Part shown: in pieces, positions 42,563-50,731 of the stretch
Layout of the letters: each line of letters starts with the position of its first letter
Numbering within the stretch: the stretch's first letter is position 1
From: Muribaculaceae bacterium
Lineage (GTDB): Bacteria > Bacteroidota > Bacteroidia > Bacteroidales > Muribaculaceae
Direction of reading: 5' to 3'
DNA: 52,757 nt
Assembly (NCBI GenBank): GCA_017557665.1
Contig: JAFYYI010000075.1
Coordinates: 1 to 52,757, forward strand
Position numbers and translations under genes: made by a program
The notes under the pieces: model-generated
What the model was told of the DNA's origin: nothing
Database searches by the model: none
Seen by the model: only the letters and a program-made list of their open reading frames with translations

Positions 42563-43672
42563 TCACGCCGTCGGCAGTGACATCCTGACGGCACGGGCCA
42601 CGCGCATGAGGGTGGCCGAGGGGTCCATAGCCTCGTCAAGCGGGAGACCGTCGCTCACGGCAATGGCTTGTGTCAAGCCTGCTGCCACGGGGTCGAAGTC
42701 CGGGGCGATTGCGCCACAGATGGCAACCACAGGAATCCCACGCTCACGTGCCATGGTGATGACACAGCCAGGGCCTTTTCCCATCAGCGTCTGACGGTCA
42801 AGTCGCCCCTCGCCGGTAATGACGAGGTCAGCGCCTTCAAGCGCCTCGGTAAGGCCGTTACGGGCCAACACAAAGGGTGCTCCCGGCACCAGTTCACAAT
42901 CAAGCAAATGCATCATCAGCGACGGAATGCCACCGGCAGCGCCACAACCCGCCTGGCAAGCGATATCCTCGCCCACGATGGCAGCCACGCGCTCCATGCC
43001 GCGCTCCAGCTGCTCGACCTGAGAAGGCGATGCCCCTTTCTGTGGGGCGAAGACCCTTGCCGAGCCACGCTGGCCGCACAGGGGCGTGTCCACGTCGGTC
43101 AACAGGGTGAAACGGCAATCGCGCACGGTCTGAGGGATACCCAGCGTCTCGATATGGGCGATGTGCTCAAGGCTCTCGCCGCTGGGATAGAGATGGTGAC
43201 CATCGGCGTCAAGGAACTCAGCCCCCAGGGCACACAGGATGCCCATTGCCGCGTCACAAGTCGCCGAGCCGCCCAGGCCCAGCACGATGTCGCGGCTGCC
43301 CCGTTCCATCGCATCACGCATCAGCAAGCCGGTCCCCAGCGTGGAGGCGCGCATCACGTCACGTTCATCATGAGACAACAGCGCCAGTCCGCTGGCGGCC
43401 GCCACCTCGATGATAGCCGTGCCGTCGTCACACAGGAAATAGCGGGCCATGACAGGTGCCTGTTGCAAGAGCGGCCCCATCGTGGGCACGGTCACCCACT
43501 CTCCTTGCAGGTGAGCCGCCAAGGCCTCGGTGGTGCCGTCGCCACCGTCGGCCACAGGGATGCAAACGGTCGTAACATCATCAAGGCCACGCAAACTCTC
43601 TTGCGCGGCCTCGTTGAGTTGCCCGGCCGTTGCCGAACCCTTGAATTTGTCAAATGCCAGAACGACTTTCAT
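42563..43672 (-). CDS. glycerate kinase
   Basis: The 369-residue protein matches the GarK/GlxK family over its whole length: the N-terminal LAFDKFKGSATAGQLNEAAQ, the PVADGGDGT loop near 41-49, GLGGSATCDAAMGIL near 133-147, and the DLVITGEGRLDRQTLMGKGP segment near 285-304. It phosphorylates D-glycerate to 2- or 3-phosphoglycerate and so links sugar-acid breakdown to glycolysis. No other sugar-acid genes adjoin. It is transcribed after the coiled-coil lipoprotein gene with a 45-bp gap. Confidence 0.93.
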   Translation of the reverse strand: MKVVLAFDKFKGSATAGQLNEAAQESLRGLDDVTTVCIPVADGGDGTTEALAAHLQGEWVTVPTMGPLLQQAPVMARYFLCDDGTAIIEVAAASGLALLSHDERDVMRASTLGTGLLMRDAMERGSRDIVLGLGGSATCDAAMGILCALGAEFLDADGHHLYPSGESLEHIAHIETLGIPQTVRDCRFTLLTDVDTPLCGQRGSARVFAPQKGASPSQVEQLERGMERVAAIVGEDIACQAGCGAAGGIPSLMMHLLDCELVPGAPFVLARNGLTEALEGADLVITGEGRLDRQTLMGKGPGCVITMARERGIPVVAICGAIAPDFDPVAAGLTQAIAVSDGLPLDEAMDPSATLMRVARAVRMSLPTA

Positions 43673-43717
43673 CTTCTCGTTCTAATCATCCAGTTGTCGT
43701 AAAAAATCCAGTCCTTC

Positions 43718-44605
43718 TTAATCCACCTTGACAACCAGGAAATTGGACTTCTCCCAGAAACGGTTAGCGTTCAGGATGCGAAGCGTCTTGGTACCGCCCT
43801 GATCCACAATCTCGTAGGAATCCTTGGGATGATTGGTCATCAGCTGGGCCTTCTTGCTGTGAAGGGGGATTTCGCTCAAGGTGCGACGGTCGGCCTTGGT
43901 GAAATAAGACATCTCGAAGTCGCCTTGCAGAATCTTGGTCTTGCGCAGGAAGCCGCTCTCGATGATCTTGTGGGCCTTGAGTTCCTTCTTGGAGCCAACG
44001 ACATAGTAGCAGGTGTTGAGGTTGTTCACCTCCTTGGTCAGCTGCTTGGATTCCTCCTGAGCGGCCTCTTTCTCCTTGGTCACGGCCTTGTTGACGGTGT
44101 TGAGGGAGTCAACACTCTGGTTCAGGCTCTTGATTTGGACGTGGGCGGCCGCCAACTGGTTGGTCAGCTCGTTGACTTTCTTCTCTTGCTCATCGAGTTG
44201 CGCCTTCATGTTGGCGATGGTCTTCTCCATCGTGGCATTGTAGTTGGTGGACTGCTTGAGGCGTTTCTCCAGATCGGCAAGGCGCTGCTTCTGCTTGGTG
44301 ATGGATTGCTGGATGAGCACGATGTCATCACGCATTTGCTTCTTGCGGTCGGGGGTCTCGCCATTCAGGTTATTGACCGACATGATGTCTTCCAGTTCCT
44401 TGATTTGCTGCAATCCATCGCCAATTTCTATCATGAGTTGCATCAAGCTGTCCTTCTCGGCATTGGCCGTATTGATGGAGTCCTGCAGGGCGGCATTGAT
44501 GGAGTCCATCTTGAGCGCCTGTTGGTCCGATTGATTCTCCCGATGGCAGGCGGGCAATAGTGCCAGCACAACCATCAACCAAACGAAATATGCGATTTTT
44601 TTCAT
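43718..44605 (-). CDS. coiled-coil lipoprotein
   Basis: The 295-residue protein has a lipoprotein signal peptide (LLPAC, Cys about 20), a long coiled coil (about 30-200) and a C-terminal globular region starting CYYVVGSKKEL. The last 70 residues contain a conserved-looking segment (RRTLSEIPLHSKKAQLMTNHPKDSYEI). It resembles proteins annotated in Bacteroidales as Cbp1-type collagen-binding adhesins; I recall this from annotation, and it is not proven function. It lies after rsmI on the same strand. Confidence 0.75.
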   Translation of the reverse strand: MKKIAYFVWLMVVLALLPACHRENQSDQQALKMDSINAALQDSINTANAEKDSLMQLMIEIGDGLQQIKELEDIMSVNNLNGETPDRKKQMRDDIVLIQQSITKQKQRLADLEKRLKQSTNYNATMEKTIANMKAQLDEQEKKVNELTNQLAAAHVQIKSLNQSVDSLNTVNKAVTKEKEAAQEESKQLTKEVNNLNTCYYVVGSKKELKAHKIIESGFLRKTKILQGDFEMSYFTKADRRTLSEIPLHSKKAQLMTNHPKDSYEIVDQGGTKTLRILNANRFWEKSNFLVVKVD

Positions 44606-44669
44606 ACCTATAGGAATTTTAAGTTATTGTCTATCTGTTGACACTAATTATAGTGCGCTTAAACTTCTA

Positions 44670-45404
44670 TCATATCCGGGCTTTCTTGCCCTTGAAGGCG
44701 GCATACTTGTCCACCTTGACCGCCGCGGTGGGCGGGCAGCCTGCAACCACGATGACAATCTCGCCTCGTGGCTCGTTGGCCGTGAAATGCTCCACCAGTT
44801 CGCTTAACGTCCCGTTATGGGTCGTGTTGTGCAATTTACTGATCTCACGCACAACGCTGGCCTCACGGTCCGGGCCGAAGGCTTCCACAAACTGCTGCAG
44901 GGTCTTCAACAGGCGTACGGGCGACTCATAGAAGACCATCGTCAACGGCTGATGGCTGAGTTCCTCCAGGCGCGTGGCGCGACCTTTCTTCTGCGGCAGG
45001 AAGCCTTCAAAAACGAAACGGTCGCACGGCAGCCCCGAGTTGACGAGAGCCGGCACAAAGGCTGTCGCCCCCGGCAATGTCTCGACCTCGACGCCGCGAC
45101 GCCGACATTCACGCGAGAGCAGGAAGCCCGGGTCGCTGATGCCCGGTGTGCCCGCATCGCTAATCAACGCCATCACCTCACCAGCCAGCAAGTGCTCTAC
45201 GACGGCAGCCACTGCCTCATGCTCATTGAACTTGTGGTGACTGCGCATGGGGGTGCTGATGCCAAAATGCTTGAGAAGCACGCCGCTGGTGCGTGTATCC
45301 TCGGCAAGCACCGTGTCCACTGTCTTGAGGACCTCGATGGCGCGGGGTGTCATGTCTCCAAGATTCCCTACGGGTGTGGGCACTATGTACAGTTTTCCTG
45401 CCAT
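44670..45404 (-). CDS. rsmI: 16S rRNA (cytidine-1402-2'-O)-methyltransferase
   Basis: The 244-residue protein begins with the tetrapyrrole-methylase fold signature LYIVPTPVGNLGDMTPRA, and carries EDTRTSGVLLKHF, LISDAGTPGISDPGF and LPGATAFVPAL. It methylates the ribose of C1402 in 16S rRNA. Length is near the Bacteroidetes norm, without the longer C-terminal extension of the E. coli protein. It starts 18 bp after the acidic repeat gene, so both are likely in one transcript. Confidence 0.95.
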   Translation of the reverse strand: MAGKLYIVPTPVGNLGDMTPRAIEVLKTVDTVLAEDTRTSGVLLKHFGISTPMRSHHKFNEHEAVAAVVEHLLAGEVMALISDAGTPGISDPGFLLSRECRRRGVEVETLPGATAFVPALVNSGLPCDRFVFEGFLPQKKGRATRLEELSHQPLTMVFYESPVRLLKTLQQFVEAFGPDREASVVREISKLHNTTHNGTLSELVEHFTANEPRGEIVIVVAGCPPTAAVKVDKYAAFKGKKARI

Positions 45405-45422
45405 CGCAAGGCGGTTAGTGAA

Positions 45423-46451
45423 TCACTTCTGGAAATGGTTGCGAACAATGTTCATGAAGTCTTGAACGACCTCATTCTCGCGGTCCCAGTGCAACTGGCT
45501 GAAGAAATACAGCTCGGCGTTGCCATAGCTGCGCATCGCCTCGATGTGCTCAAGCGCGGTGTTCAACGCGTCGGCACTGCCGGCGAACAGCTCACGCTGG
45601 AAACGGAAACGGTCGTTGATCGAGAAGGCCTTGCGGATGTCCTTGGACATCGTGCGCTGCAGTTTCTCGTCGACACGCAAGGGAGCGCTGGGGACTTCCT
45701 CAGGCTCGGGAAATTCGGTGGGGAGGGGAGGAACGGGCATCTCGTCCTCGGGTTCGGGGACAGTGAAGTCATCGGCCTCAATGAACTCGACCTCGATGTC
45801 GGGACCCTCAACGGCCTCGGGCAATACGGCGGGGTCAGGCTCGGGAACCGGCTCGTCGTTCTCGTCGGGCATGCGGAATACCGGAGGAACGGGAGTGGAT
45901 GGAGCGGCAGGCTCTAAAATGCGCGTCTCTTCATCGGTCTTGGCGGCAGGCTCTAAAATGCGCGTCTCTTCATCGGCCTCGGCAACAGGCGCCAGCTCGG
46001 GCATCTCCTCAGGGGCCTCAATGAACTCGACAGTGATGTCCTCGTCGGGCTCACGGTCCTCGACAGGAACTTCAAGAGGATCCACCAGCTCGTGTGCGGG
46101 CTCCTTATAGTCCAGAGAGAATACCTCCTTGAACTCCTCGCCATTGTCGTGCTGCCACGTCTCGTCGGCATCATAGTCCTCTTCGGGCAGATGCTCGGCG
46201 GCAGGCTCCTCGGGAGTTTCAGGCGCTTCAGCAGGGGCTTCTGACGGAGCCTCGACAGGTGCCTCAGGCTCGGCAGCAGGCGCTTGAGGTGTGAGGTCCA
46301 CGCCACACATCTCGGCCAGTTCGCGCACCTTGCGCTGTATTTTATTGGTAATGACATCGGGCGTGTTCTCCTCACCCAATCGACGGGTAACGAGCATCAA
46401 CCCTTCAATCTCATACACATGAGATAACATTTTCTCTATCGACATGTCCAT
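45423..46451 (-). CDS. acidic low-complexity cytoplasmic protein of unknown function
   Basis: The 342-residue protein has a conserved-looking helical N-terminus (1-50, MDMSIEKMLSHVYEIEGLMLV), a long Pro-, Glu- and Ala-rich region (about 55-255), and a globular C-terminus (about 265-342, DIRKAFSINDRFRFQRELF... ALEHIEAMRSYGNAELYFF). The linker contains a 13-residue duplication (EPAAKTDEETRIL type) from a 39-bp DNA repeat at about 45904-45981. There is no signal peptide. The C-terminus is familiar from Bacteroidetes proteins, but the function is unknown. Confidence 0.7.
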   Translation of the reverse strand: MDMSIEKMLSHVYEIEGLMLVTRRLGEENTPDVITNKIQRKVRELAEMCGVDLTPQAPAAEPEAPVEAPSEAPAEAPETPEEPAAEHLPEEDYDADETWQHDNGEEFKEVFSLDYKEPAHELVDPLEVPVEDREPDEDITVEFIEAPEEMPELAPVAEADEETRILEPAAKTDEETRILEPAAPSTPVPPVFRMPDENDEPVPEPDPAVLPEAVEGPDIEVEFIEADDFTVPEPEDEMPVPPLPTEFPEPEEVPSAPLRVDEKLQRTMSKDIRKAFSINDRFRFQRELFAGSADALNTALEHIEAMRSYGNAELYFFSQLHWDRENEVVQDFMNIVRNHFQK

Positions 46452-46617
46452 AATCGTCTGTTTTATTGTTGCTTAGCGACAAGTCGCCAAGGATTTGCTT
46501 TACATTTAACCTGCAAGTTTAATAACTTTTTTTGAAACACCAACTATTTATTTTAAAAAAATAGTTCCCGCCAAAGTCTGAACAAATGGATTGGGCCTTG
46601 TTCAGCACAGCCCATTC

Positions 46618-48051
46618 TCATTTAAAAAGATCGCACAGGAAAGTGCCGATTTGCTCACGTATCGAAGCCTGGGAACACGTGAAGTTGTTGACCAGCACGG
46701 CAAAGGCGTAGCGAGGCTCCTCGGCAGGATAATAGCCCACGAAGCACTGCACATGGGTCATGCTGCCCGACTTGAGTACGATCTTGTCACTCAACGGGTT
46801 TTCCTTGAGAGTCTTGCCGGCACGGCCAGCCGCCTTGGGCATGAGGTCGCACAAGCGCACAGCGTCGAATCGGCGGTCGGCCATCATCGTCAGCATATTG
46901 CCGAAGAATTCTACCGACGCCTTGTTGGCACGCGCCAATCCGCTGCCGTCGCGCATGAACAGCGGTCTGGTGTCCACACCCTGGAGCTCCAGCCAGCGCT
47001 TGACAGCGGCAACGCCCACCTTATCCAGGTTGCTGGGCATGTGGTCATATCCCTTGAGTTCCCAATCGCGTGCTCCGATGGCACGCAGCAGCGCGTGGGC
47101 GAACATGTTGTCGCTGCGGTCCAGCAGCGAGGTGATAATCTCGGTGAGCTCGGGGGACTTGTGCAGCACGAGCAGGCTGCGCTCGGGATGAGAGACAGCG
47201 GCACGGGCAGCGGCATCAAAGTCATAACGTATTCCGCTGCTGACCAACGCGCGTTCCACACTGTCCACCAGCATGGGGGCCGGCGTGGGGTTGGTATAGG
47301 TGTCACTGTAACTCTTGGCCGTCGTTTCACCCGTGAGCACAAAGGCCGGCACGCTGTAGTCCAAATAGGCGGTGATGGCGTCGCGGTCGCCCATGTTGCG
47401 GCATCGGCTGATGACCTGCAAGCCCGGCACCGGCGGTGTGAACGACGATTGCGCCACGCCTCCCTGTGAATCCATCGTGAACGACATCGCCACCCGGTTG
47501 TCATGGAAACTCAAGGCGTGAACGGCAGCGCCATAGTCATAGGGCAGATCGCCCACATCCCAGTCCTCATCAAAGTATGGGTAACAGTAGTAACTGTCAT
47601 CACCCACCACGCGGCCCTCGACAGCGGTGATGCCACGGGCACGCAAGGCGGCGAGAATCTCGCTAACGATGTTGGCCTGTCTGGGCAGGAAAACCGAGCC
47701 CAGCGTGGGATCGCCCAAGCCGCGGATGACAATGTCGCCCACAAAACGGCCGTTGACGACTTCACCGTCAAGATAGACCGGCGTCTCAAAGCGGAAATGA
47801 GGCCCCAGCAGCCCCAGTGCTGCCGACGACACCACCGTCTTCATCGTCGAAGCGGTGATGTTGGCCTGCTCGGGACGATAGCTGGCGATGGACTCTCCAG
47901 TGGCCAGGTCTATCACCTGAACTCCCACCGAGGCATATTGCAACGAACTGTCGGACACAAACTTGTTGACGGCATCTTGTGCCGTGCGCGATGCCAGCAG
48001 TTGCAGGGTGGCAACGAGCGCTATGGTGATGAGCAATGCGATTCGTTTCAT
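46618..48051 (-). CDS. dacB: D-alanyl-D-alanine carboxypeptidase/endopeptidase (PBP4, S13 family)
   Basis: The 477-residue protein has a signal peptide (1-20) and the three S13 active-site motifs: S68-T-M-K71, S313-D-N315 and K427-S-G. It removes the terminal D-Ala or cuts D-Ala-meso-DAP cross-links of peptidoglycan in the periplasm. It follows the tiny HExxH protein gene by 21 bp on the same strand, so the two form an operon. Confidence 0.92.
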   Translation of the reverse strand: MKRIALLITIALVATLQLLASRTAQDAVNKFVSDSSLQYASVGVQVIDLATGESIASYRPEQANITASTMKTVVSSAALGLLGPHFRFETPVYLDGEVVNGRFVGDIVIRGLGDPTLGSVFLPRQANIVSEILAALRARGITAVEGRVVGDDSYYCYPYFDEDWDVGDLPYDYGAAVHALSFHDNRVAMSFTMDSQGGVAQSSFTPPVPGLQVISRCRNMGDRDAITAYLDYSVPAFVLTGETTAKSYSDTYTNPTPAPMLVDSVERALVSSGIRYDFDAAARAAVSHPERSLLVLHKSPELTEIITSLLDRSDNMFAHALLRAIGARDWELKGYDHMPSNLDKVGVAAVKRWLELQGVDTRPLFMRDGSGLARANKASVEFFGNMLTMMADRRFDAVRLCDLMPKAAGRAGKTLKENPLSDKIVLKSGSMTHVQCFVGYYPAEEPRYAFAVLVNNFTCSQASIREQIGTFLCDLFK

Positions 48052-48072
48052 TATATCTTTATGATTTTTATG

Positions 48073-48408
48073 CTAGCGTTTACGGCTCGGGCGCTTCAGG
48101 TAGCGGCGCCAAGCGTAGTGTTGACGATGTTTCAGATAGTTGAGATTGCGCTGGTTGGCGTAGGCCTCACGTTCAAAAGAAATGTTACGGTAGGCATTGC
48201 CGCGCATCAACAGGCGCACCAGCCACTCCACCAGATAGAAGAGGTAGAAAAAGACAAACAGCATCTCGCGCTGCTGGGCCGTGTGGATGCGCTCGTGGTT
48301 CATCAGTTCTTCGCTCAGATAGACCCCGTGATGCACAAACAGCACCCCCAGCAGATTGATGGCGTTGTATCCCTTGAAAGGCAATATCGAAGTGCGGATA
48401 ATCTTCAC
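48073..48408 (-). CDS. small membrane protein with HExxH metallopeptidase-like motif
   Basis: I take the GTG at 48408 as start, because the -7 box TATCTTTG (48421-48414) lies 5 bp upstream, inside the longer frame, and translation from there would be leaderless. The 111-residue product has H38-E-R-I-H42 in NHERIHTAQQREM, two hydrophobic stretches (about 50-70), and FEREAYANQ near 83-91, which could give a third metal ligand. It looks like a minimal gluzincin-type membrane protease of a kind seen in Bacteroidetes, of unknown function. It is cotranscribed with the PBP4 gene. Confidence 0.65.
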   Translation of the reverse strand: MKIIRTSILPFKGYNAINLLGVLFVHHGVYLSEELMNHERIHTAQQREMLFVFFYLFYLVEWLVRLLMRGNAYRNISFEREAYANQRNLNYLKHRQHYAWRRYLKRPSRKR

Positions 48409-48413
48409 AGGCG

Positions 48414-48421
48414 CAAAGATA
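48414..48421 (-). promoter_or_regulatory. -7 box giving a leaderless transcript
   Basis: TATCTTTG on the minus strand ends 5 bp before the GTG at 48408. With the usual start site about 7 bp after the box, transcription should begin at or next to the start codon. Confidence 0.6.
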
Positions 48422-48558
48422 CAATATTTTTTCAAAATCCCACACCGTCAAGCCCACCAACGGCATCCGCTGCTCGTTGTCATGAAAAACTATCATGAGG
48501 TTTTTAGTGAAAATTACCAAAAAAAGCCTCATAATGACAATTTAGCGTCTTTTTCTTA

Positions 48559-48588
48559 TTGCGTAATAGTCAAATTGCAGTATCTTTG
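48559..48588 (+). promoter_or_regulatory. promoter of the ECF S-component-like gene
   Basis: TTG at 48559-48561 (in TTATTG), a 19-bp spacer, and TATCTTTG at 48581-48588. The leader is about 45 nt. Confidence 0.65.
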
Positions 48589-48636
48589 TCGCCACAGTTA
48601 ACTGTTTTGACCCTTATTTAGACTAAAGATATCCTT

Positions 48637-49221
48637 ATGGAACGAGCTTATAAAGTCATCGGATTAGCGCTCCTGTATGTGCTGGCGTTTTTCATCGTTG
48701 AGTTGTTCGGCATGGTGCATCCTTACGCATGGACCTATAGCGCCGTCATCGCAGCCGTTACCGCGTCGTGGCCCTACTTCAAGCTTTGCCAGCGCTACCC
48801 CATCCCCGGCGTTGCCATGCTGTGCGCCATCCTGTTGTTGCTGTTCAACTTCATCATCGGTCAAGGACACGAGTTCCTCATGTTCGGCTGCTTCGGCTTC
48901 GGCCTCATCGCCGAGGGCCTTCGCAAGTTCCTGGGCAACTACCGTGGCCGCTGGGGCGTTATCTCCAGTTATGTCGTGATGTCGCTCATTCCATTCTCCA
49001 AGACCTGCGTTCTGTGGGTCGACTTCGAGACCGCTTCGGGCATGTTCAGCAAGTACTTGTTTGAATTCCGTGACATTTATTATGCCACGCTGGGACGCAT
49101 GCTCTCCTACCCCATTCTCGCCACCATGATTATCATCACACTTGTTCTTGCCTGCCTCTCCATGTGGATACTTACCCTCAACTGGAGGCCCAGCAACTGG
49201 TTCGACCGCAGCAACGAATAA
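48637..49221 (+). CDS. putative ECF transporter S component (MptD/Trep_Strep-like)
   Basis: The 194-residue protein has six hydrophobic helices and no soluble domain. The WTYSAVIAAVTASWPYF segment, the IIGQGHEFLMFGCFGFGLIAEGLRKFLGNYRGR segment and the size fit putative ECF transporter substrate-binding (S) components of the MptD or Trep_Strep type. Such proteins need a shared energising module (two ATPases and a T component); none is encoded in this window. The substrate cannot be inferred. Confidence 0.65.
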   Translation: MERAYKVIGLALLYVLAFFIVELFGMVHPYAWTYSAVIAAVTASWPYFKLCQRYPIPGVAMLCAILLLLFNFIIGQGHEFLMFGCFGFGLIAEGLRKFLGNYRGRWGVISSYVVMSLIPFSKTCVLWVDFETASGMFSKYLFEFRDIYYATLGRMLSYPILATMIIITLVLACLSMWILTLNWRPSNWFDRSNE

Positions 49222-49262
49222 GTGCAGAATAAACAATTTTTGAAATTTTTCGGCGAAATTGC

Positions 49263-49292
49263 TTGCAGGTATAAAAAAAAGCACTACCTTTG
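49263..49292 (+). promoter_or_regulatory. promoter of tRNA-Ser
   Basis: TTG at 49263-49265, a 19-bp spacer and TACCTTTG at 49285-49292. The mature tRNA starts 37 bp later. Confidence 0.7.
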
Positions 49293-49328
49293 CAGTCGCT
49301 ATTGAAAAAATACTTTCAGCTAGCTACC

Positions 49329-49415
49329 GGAGAGGTGGGTGAGTGGCTGAAACCAGCAGTTTGCTAAACTGCCGTAGGGGTAACTCTACCGCAAGTTCGA
49401 ATCTTGTCCTCTCCG
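49329..49415 (+). tRNA. tRNA-Ser (anticodon GCU)
   Basis: The acceptor arms GGAGAGG (49329-49335) and CCTCTCC (49408-49414) pair fully, with discriminator G. The anticodon stem GCAGT/ACTGC holds the loop TTGCTAA with anticodon GCT at 49363-49365. A long variable arm (GTAGGGGTAACTCTAC) and a T-arm with TTCGAAT are present. The CCA end is not encoded. It reads AGC and AGU codons. Confidence 0.97.
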
Positions 49416-49538
49416 CCTTTGAACAACCGGCCGCTGTCGCGGTCGGTTGTTTTGTTATAGCCCATCGCCAAGCTCGCTTGAGCGGTGGGCTATAACAAAA
49501 TAACCAAAAGATTGCGCAGCAATCGGTTGTTCAAAGGC
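49415..49538. repeat. nested palindromes directly 3' of tRNA-Ser
   Basis: An outer 15-bp perfect stem joins 49415-49429 (GCCTTTGAACAACCG) to 49524-49538. Inside it lie a hairpin with arms of about 23 bp at 49451-49499 (TTTGTTATAGCCCATCGC on the left) and a small one at 49511-49523 (ATTGC/GCAAT). AACAACCG (49422-49429) can instead pair with CGGTTGTT (49444-49451) to form a terminator hairpin (49422-49451, GGCCGC/GCGGTC) followed by TTTGTTAT. The two folds exclude each other. More hairpins follow at 49540-49557 and 49558-49590. Confidence 0.85.
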
Positions 49539-49617
49539 AGCGCCCCCGCGGGAGCGCACAAGATGCACGAACTAAGCGAGTGAATCTTGTCGTCCCCGCT
49601 GCTCGCTTCCTTCCCTT

Positions 49618-49685
49618 CTAATCCCGACTCCCTATTCTCGCGCTCTCCCCCGCTAATGCCGACTCCCTATTCTCACGCATCCCCA
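49618..49685 (+). repeat. 35-bp direct duplication
   Basis: CTAATCCCGACTCCCTATTC at 49618 recurs as CTAATGCCGACTCCCTATTC at 49653, and similarity continues for about 31 bp. It lies between the palindrome nest and the transposase remnant. Apart from these repeats I see no gene between 49416 and 49691. Confidence 0.75.
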
Positions 49686-49691
49686 TCTCCA

Positions 49692-49829
49692 AGAAAGAGG
49701 TCAGTTATTGAAACGGTGAACGACGAGTTGAAGAGCATCTGTCAGATAGACCACACCTGGCACCGCTTTGTCAACAATTTTGCGGATAATCTGCTGGCAG
49801 GAATGATTGCATACAACCTCATGCCTTAG
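49692..49829 (+). pseudogene. IS982-type transposase, C-terminal remnant
   Basis: About 45 codons read RKRSVIETVNDELKSI, then CQIDHTWHRFVNNFADNLLAG and MIAYNLMP before a stop. This is the typical C-terminal end of IS982-family transposases (K-R-x-x-I-E-T-x-N-D-x-L-K). The N-terminal 230 or so residues are absent; the sequence upstream is repeats. About 60 bp after the stop the motif ACCGAACTCACGT (49888-49900) may be the IS right end. So this is the scar of an IS insertion next to tRNA-Ser. Confidence 0.75.
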
Positions 49830-49887
49830 AAGCCTTCTTTGAACATTGAAATCATAGACAAGAGCAGACTTATTGCATAATCCTTAA

Positions 49888-49900
49888 ACCGAACTCACGT
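49888..49900 (+). repeat. 13-bp motif, possible IS end, copy 1
   Basis: ACCGAACTCACGT recurs in the same orientation at 50732-50744. Copy 1 stands 58 bp after the transposase remnant, where an IS982 end is expected. The two copies bracket the 49996-50613 gene. Confidence 0.5.
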
Positions 49901-49950
49901 GATATTAGCAAAATTTTCCATGTAAAAGTATTTTATTGAAAATAATCAAC

Positions 49951-49958
49951 TATCTTTG
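49951..49958 (+). promoter_or_regulatory. -7 box of the 49996 gene
   Basis: TATCTTTG, 37 bp before the ATG at 49996. No clear -33 box. Confidence 0.55.
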
Positions 49959-49995
49959 CATCATTCAATAATACAAACCTAAAATGCATATTAAT

Positions 49996-50613
49996 ATGAA
50001 AAAATCATTATTATTATTTTTAACTGTATTCGCTCTATTTCAGGTAGTTGATGCCCAAACAACTGTGGAAAAGATCCGCAAGCATTATAACGAAATAAAT
50101 AGTAATGTTGCTGAAATGGCGACATGGACTGAGGAATATCCTGTTCCCACTTTTTATCACGTGGAGATTCAGGAAAACTATCCCGGCACAGGCAAGCATA
50201 AAGAAGATGTGTATATCTATCATGATGAGACACATGAAGAAAGTGAGGATGATGCTCCTGAGATATTCCCTCCTAAGCGTATAGAATTTGTGACAGTGAA
50301 ATATAATTTTGCCGCCCGCAATTTTTATCGGGAATATCTTTACGATGAGAAGGGCAATGTGGAATTCATCTACGCCTTCAATGAGTATGATTTGGATGAT
50401 CTCGACTGGGAATACCGTTTCTATTTCAATGACGGCAAATTAATTAAGGCTATCGTGAAGCAAAAGTCTTCTGGTTCAAATGAAGAGTTCAAGGAAGTGT
50501 ATAACGGTACGTCGATTCCAAAGGAACATAGTGAATATTATGAAGGCTTCCTGGATAAGTCAAAGTATTACAAGAAGATGTTTGATATAATAAGCGATGA
50601 ACAACATTATTAA
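49996..50613 (+). CDS. secreted protein of unknown function
   Basis: I take ATG 49996 (MKKSLLLFLTVFALFQ), which starts a good signal peptide ending VVDAQ; an ATG at 49984 is four codons upstream. The 205-residue product is acidic and rich in Tyr, Glu and Asp. It contains a stretch like EYLYDEKGNVEFIYAFNEYD that resembles the beta-hairpin style of secreted Bacteroidales proteins with YD-type units, but no family is recognised. The gene is more AT-rich than the core region and sits between two copies of a 13-bp IS-end-like motif, suggesting recent acquisition. Confidence 0.65.
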   Translation: MKKSLLLFLTVFALFQVVDAQTTVEKIRKHYNEINSNVAEMATWTEEYPVPTFYHVEIQENYPGTGKHKEDVYIYHDETHEESEDDAPEIFPPKRIEFVTVKYNFAARNFYREYLYDEKGNVEFIYAFNEYDLDDLDWEYRFYFNDGKLIKAIVKQKSSGSNEEFKEVYNGTSIPKEHSEYYEGFLDKSKYYKKMFDIISDEQHY

Positions 50614-50680
50614 GATTATTTCAGTTGACGAGTAAAGTGATTTGGCAAATAGCCGAATAACTGGCTTTTTATTCATAAGT

Positions 50681-50729
50681 GTGTTTCTATCAATTCACAA
50701 CATAACTAATTGATAGAAACACTTTTCTT
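50681..50729 (+). terminator. intrinsic terminator after the 49996 gene
   Basis: GTGTTTCTATCAATT (50681-50695) and AATTGATAGAAACAC (50708-50722) are perfect 15-bp arms, followed by TTTTCTT. Confidence 0.9.
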
Positions 50730-50731
50730 AT

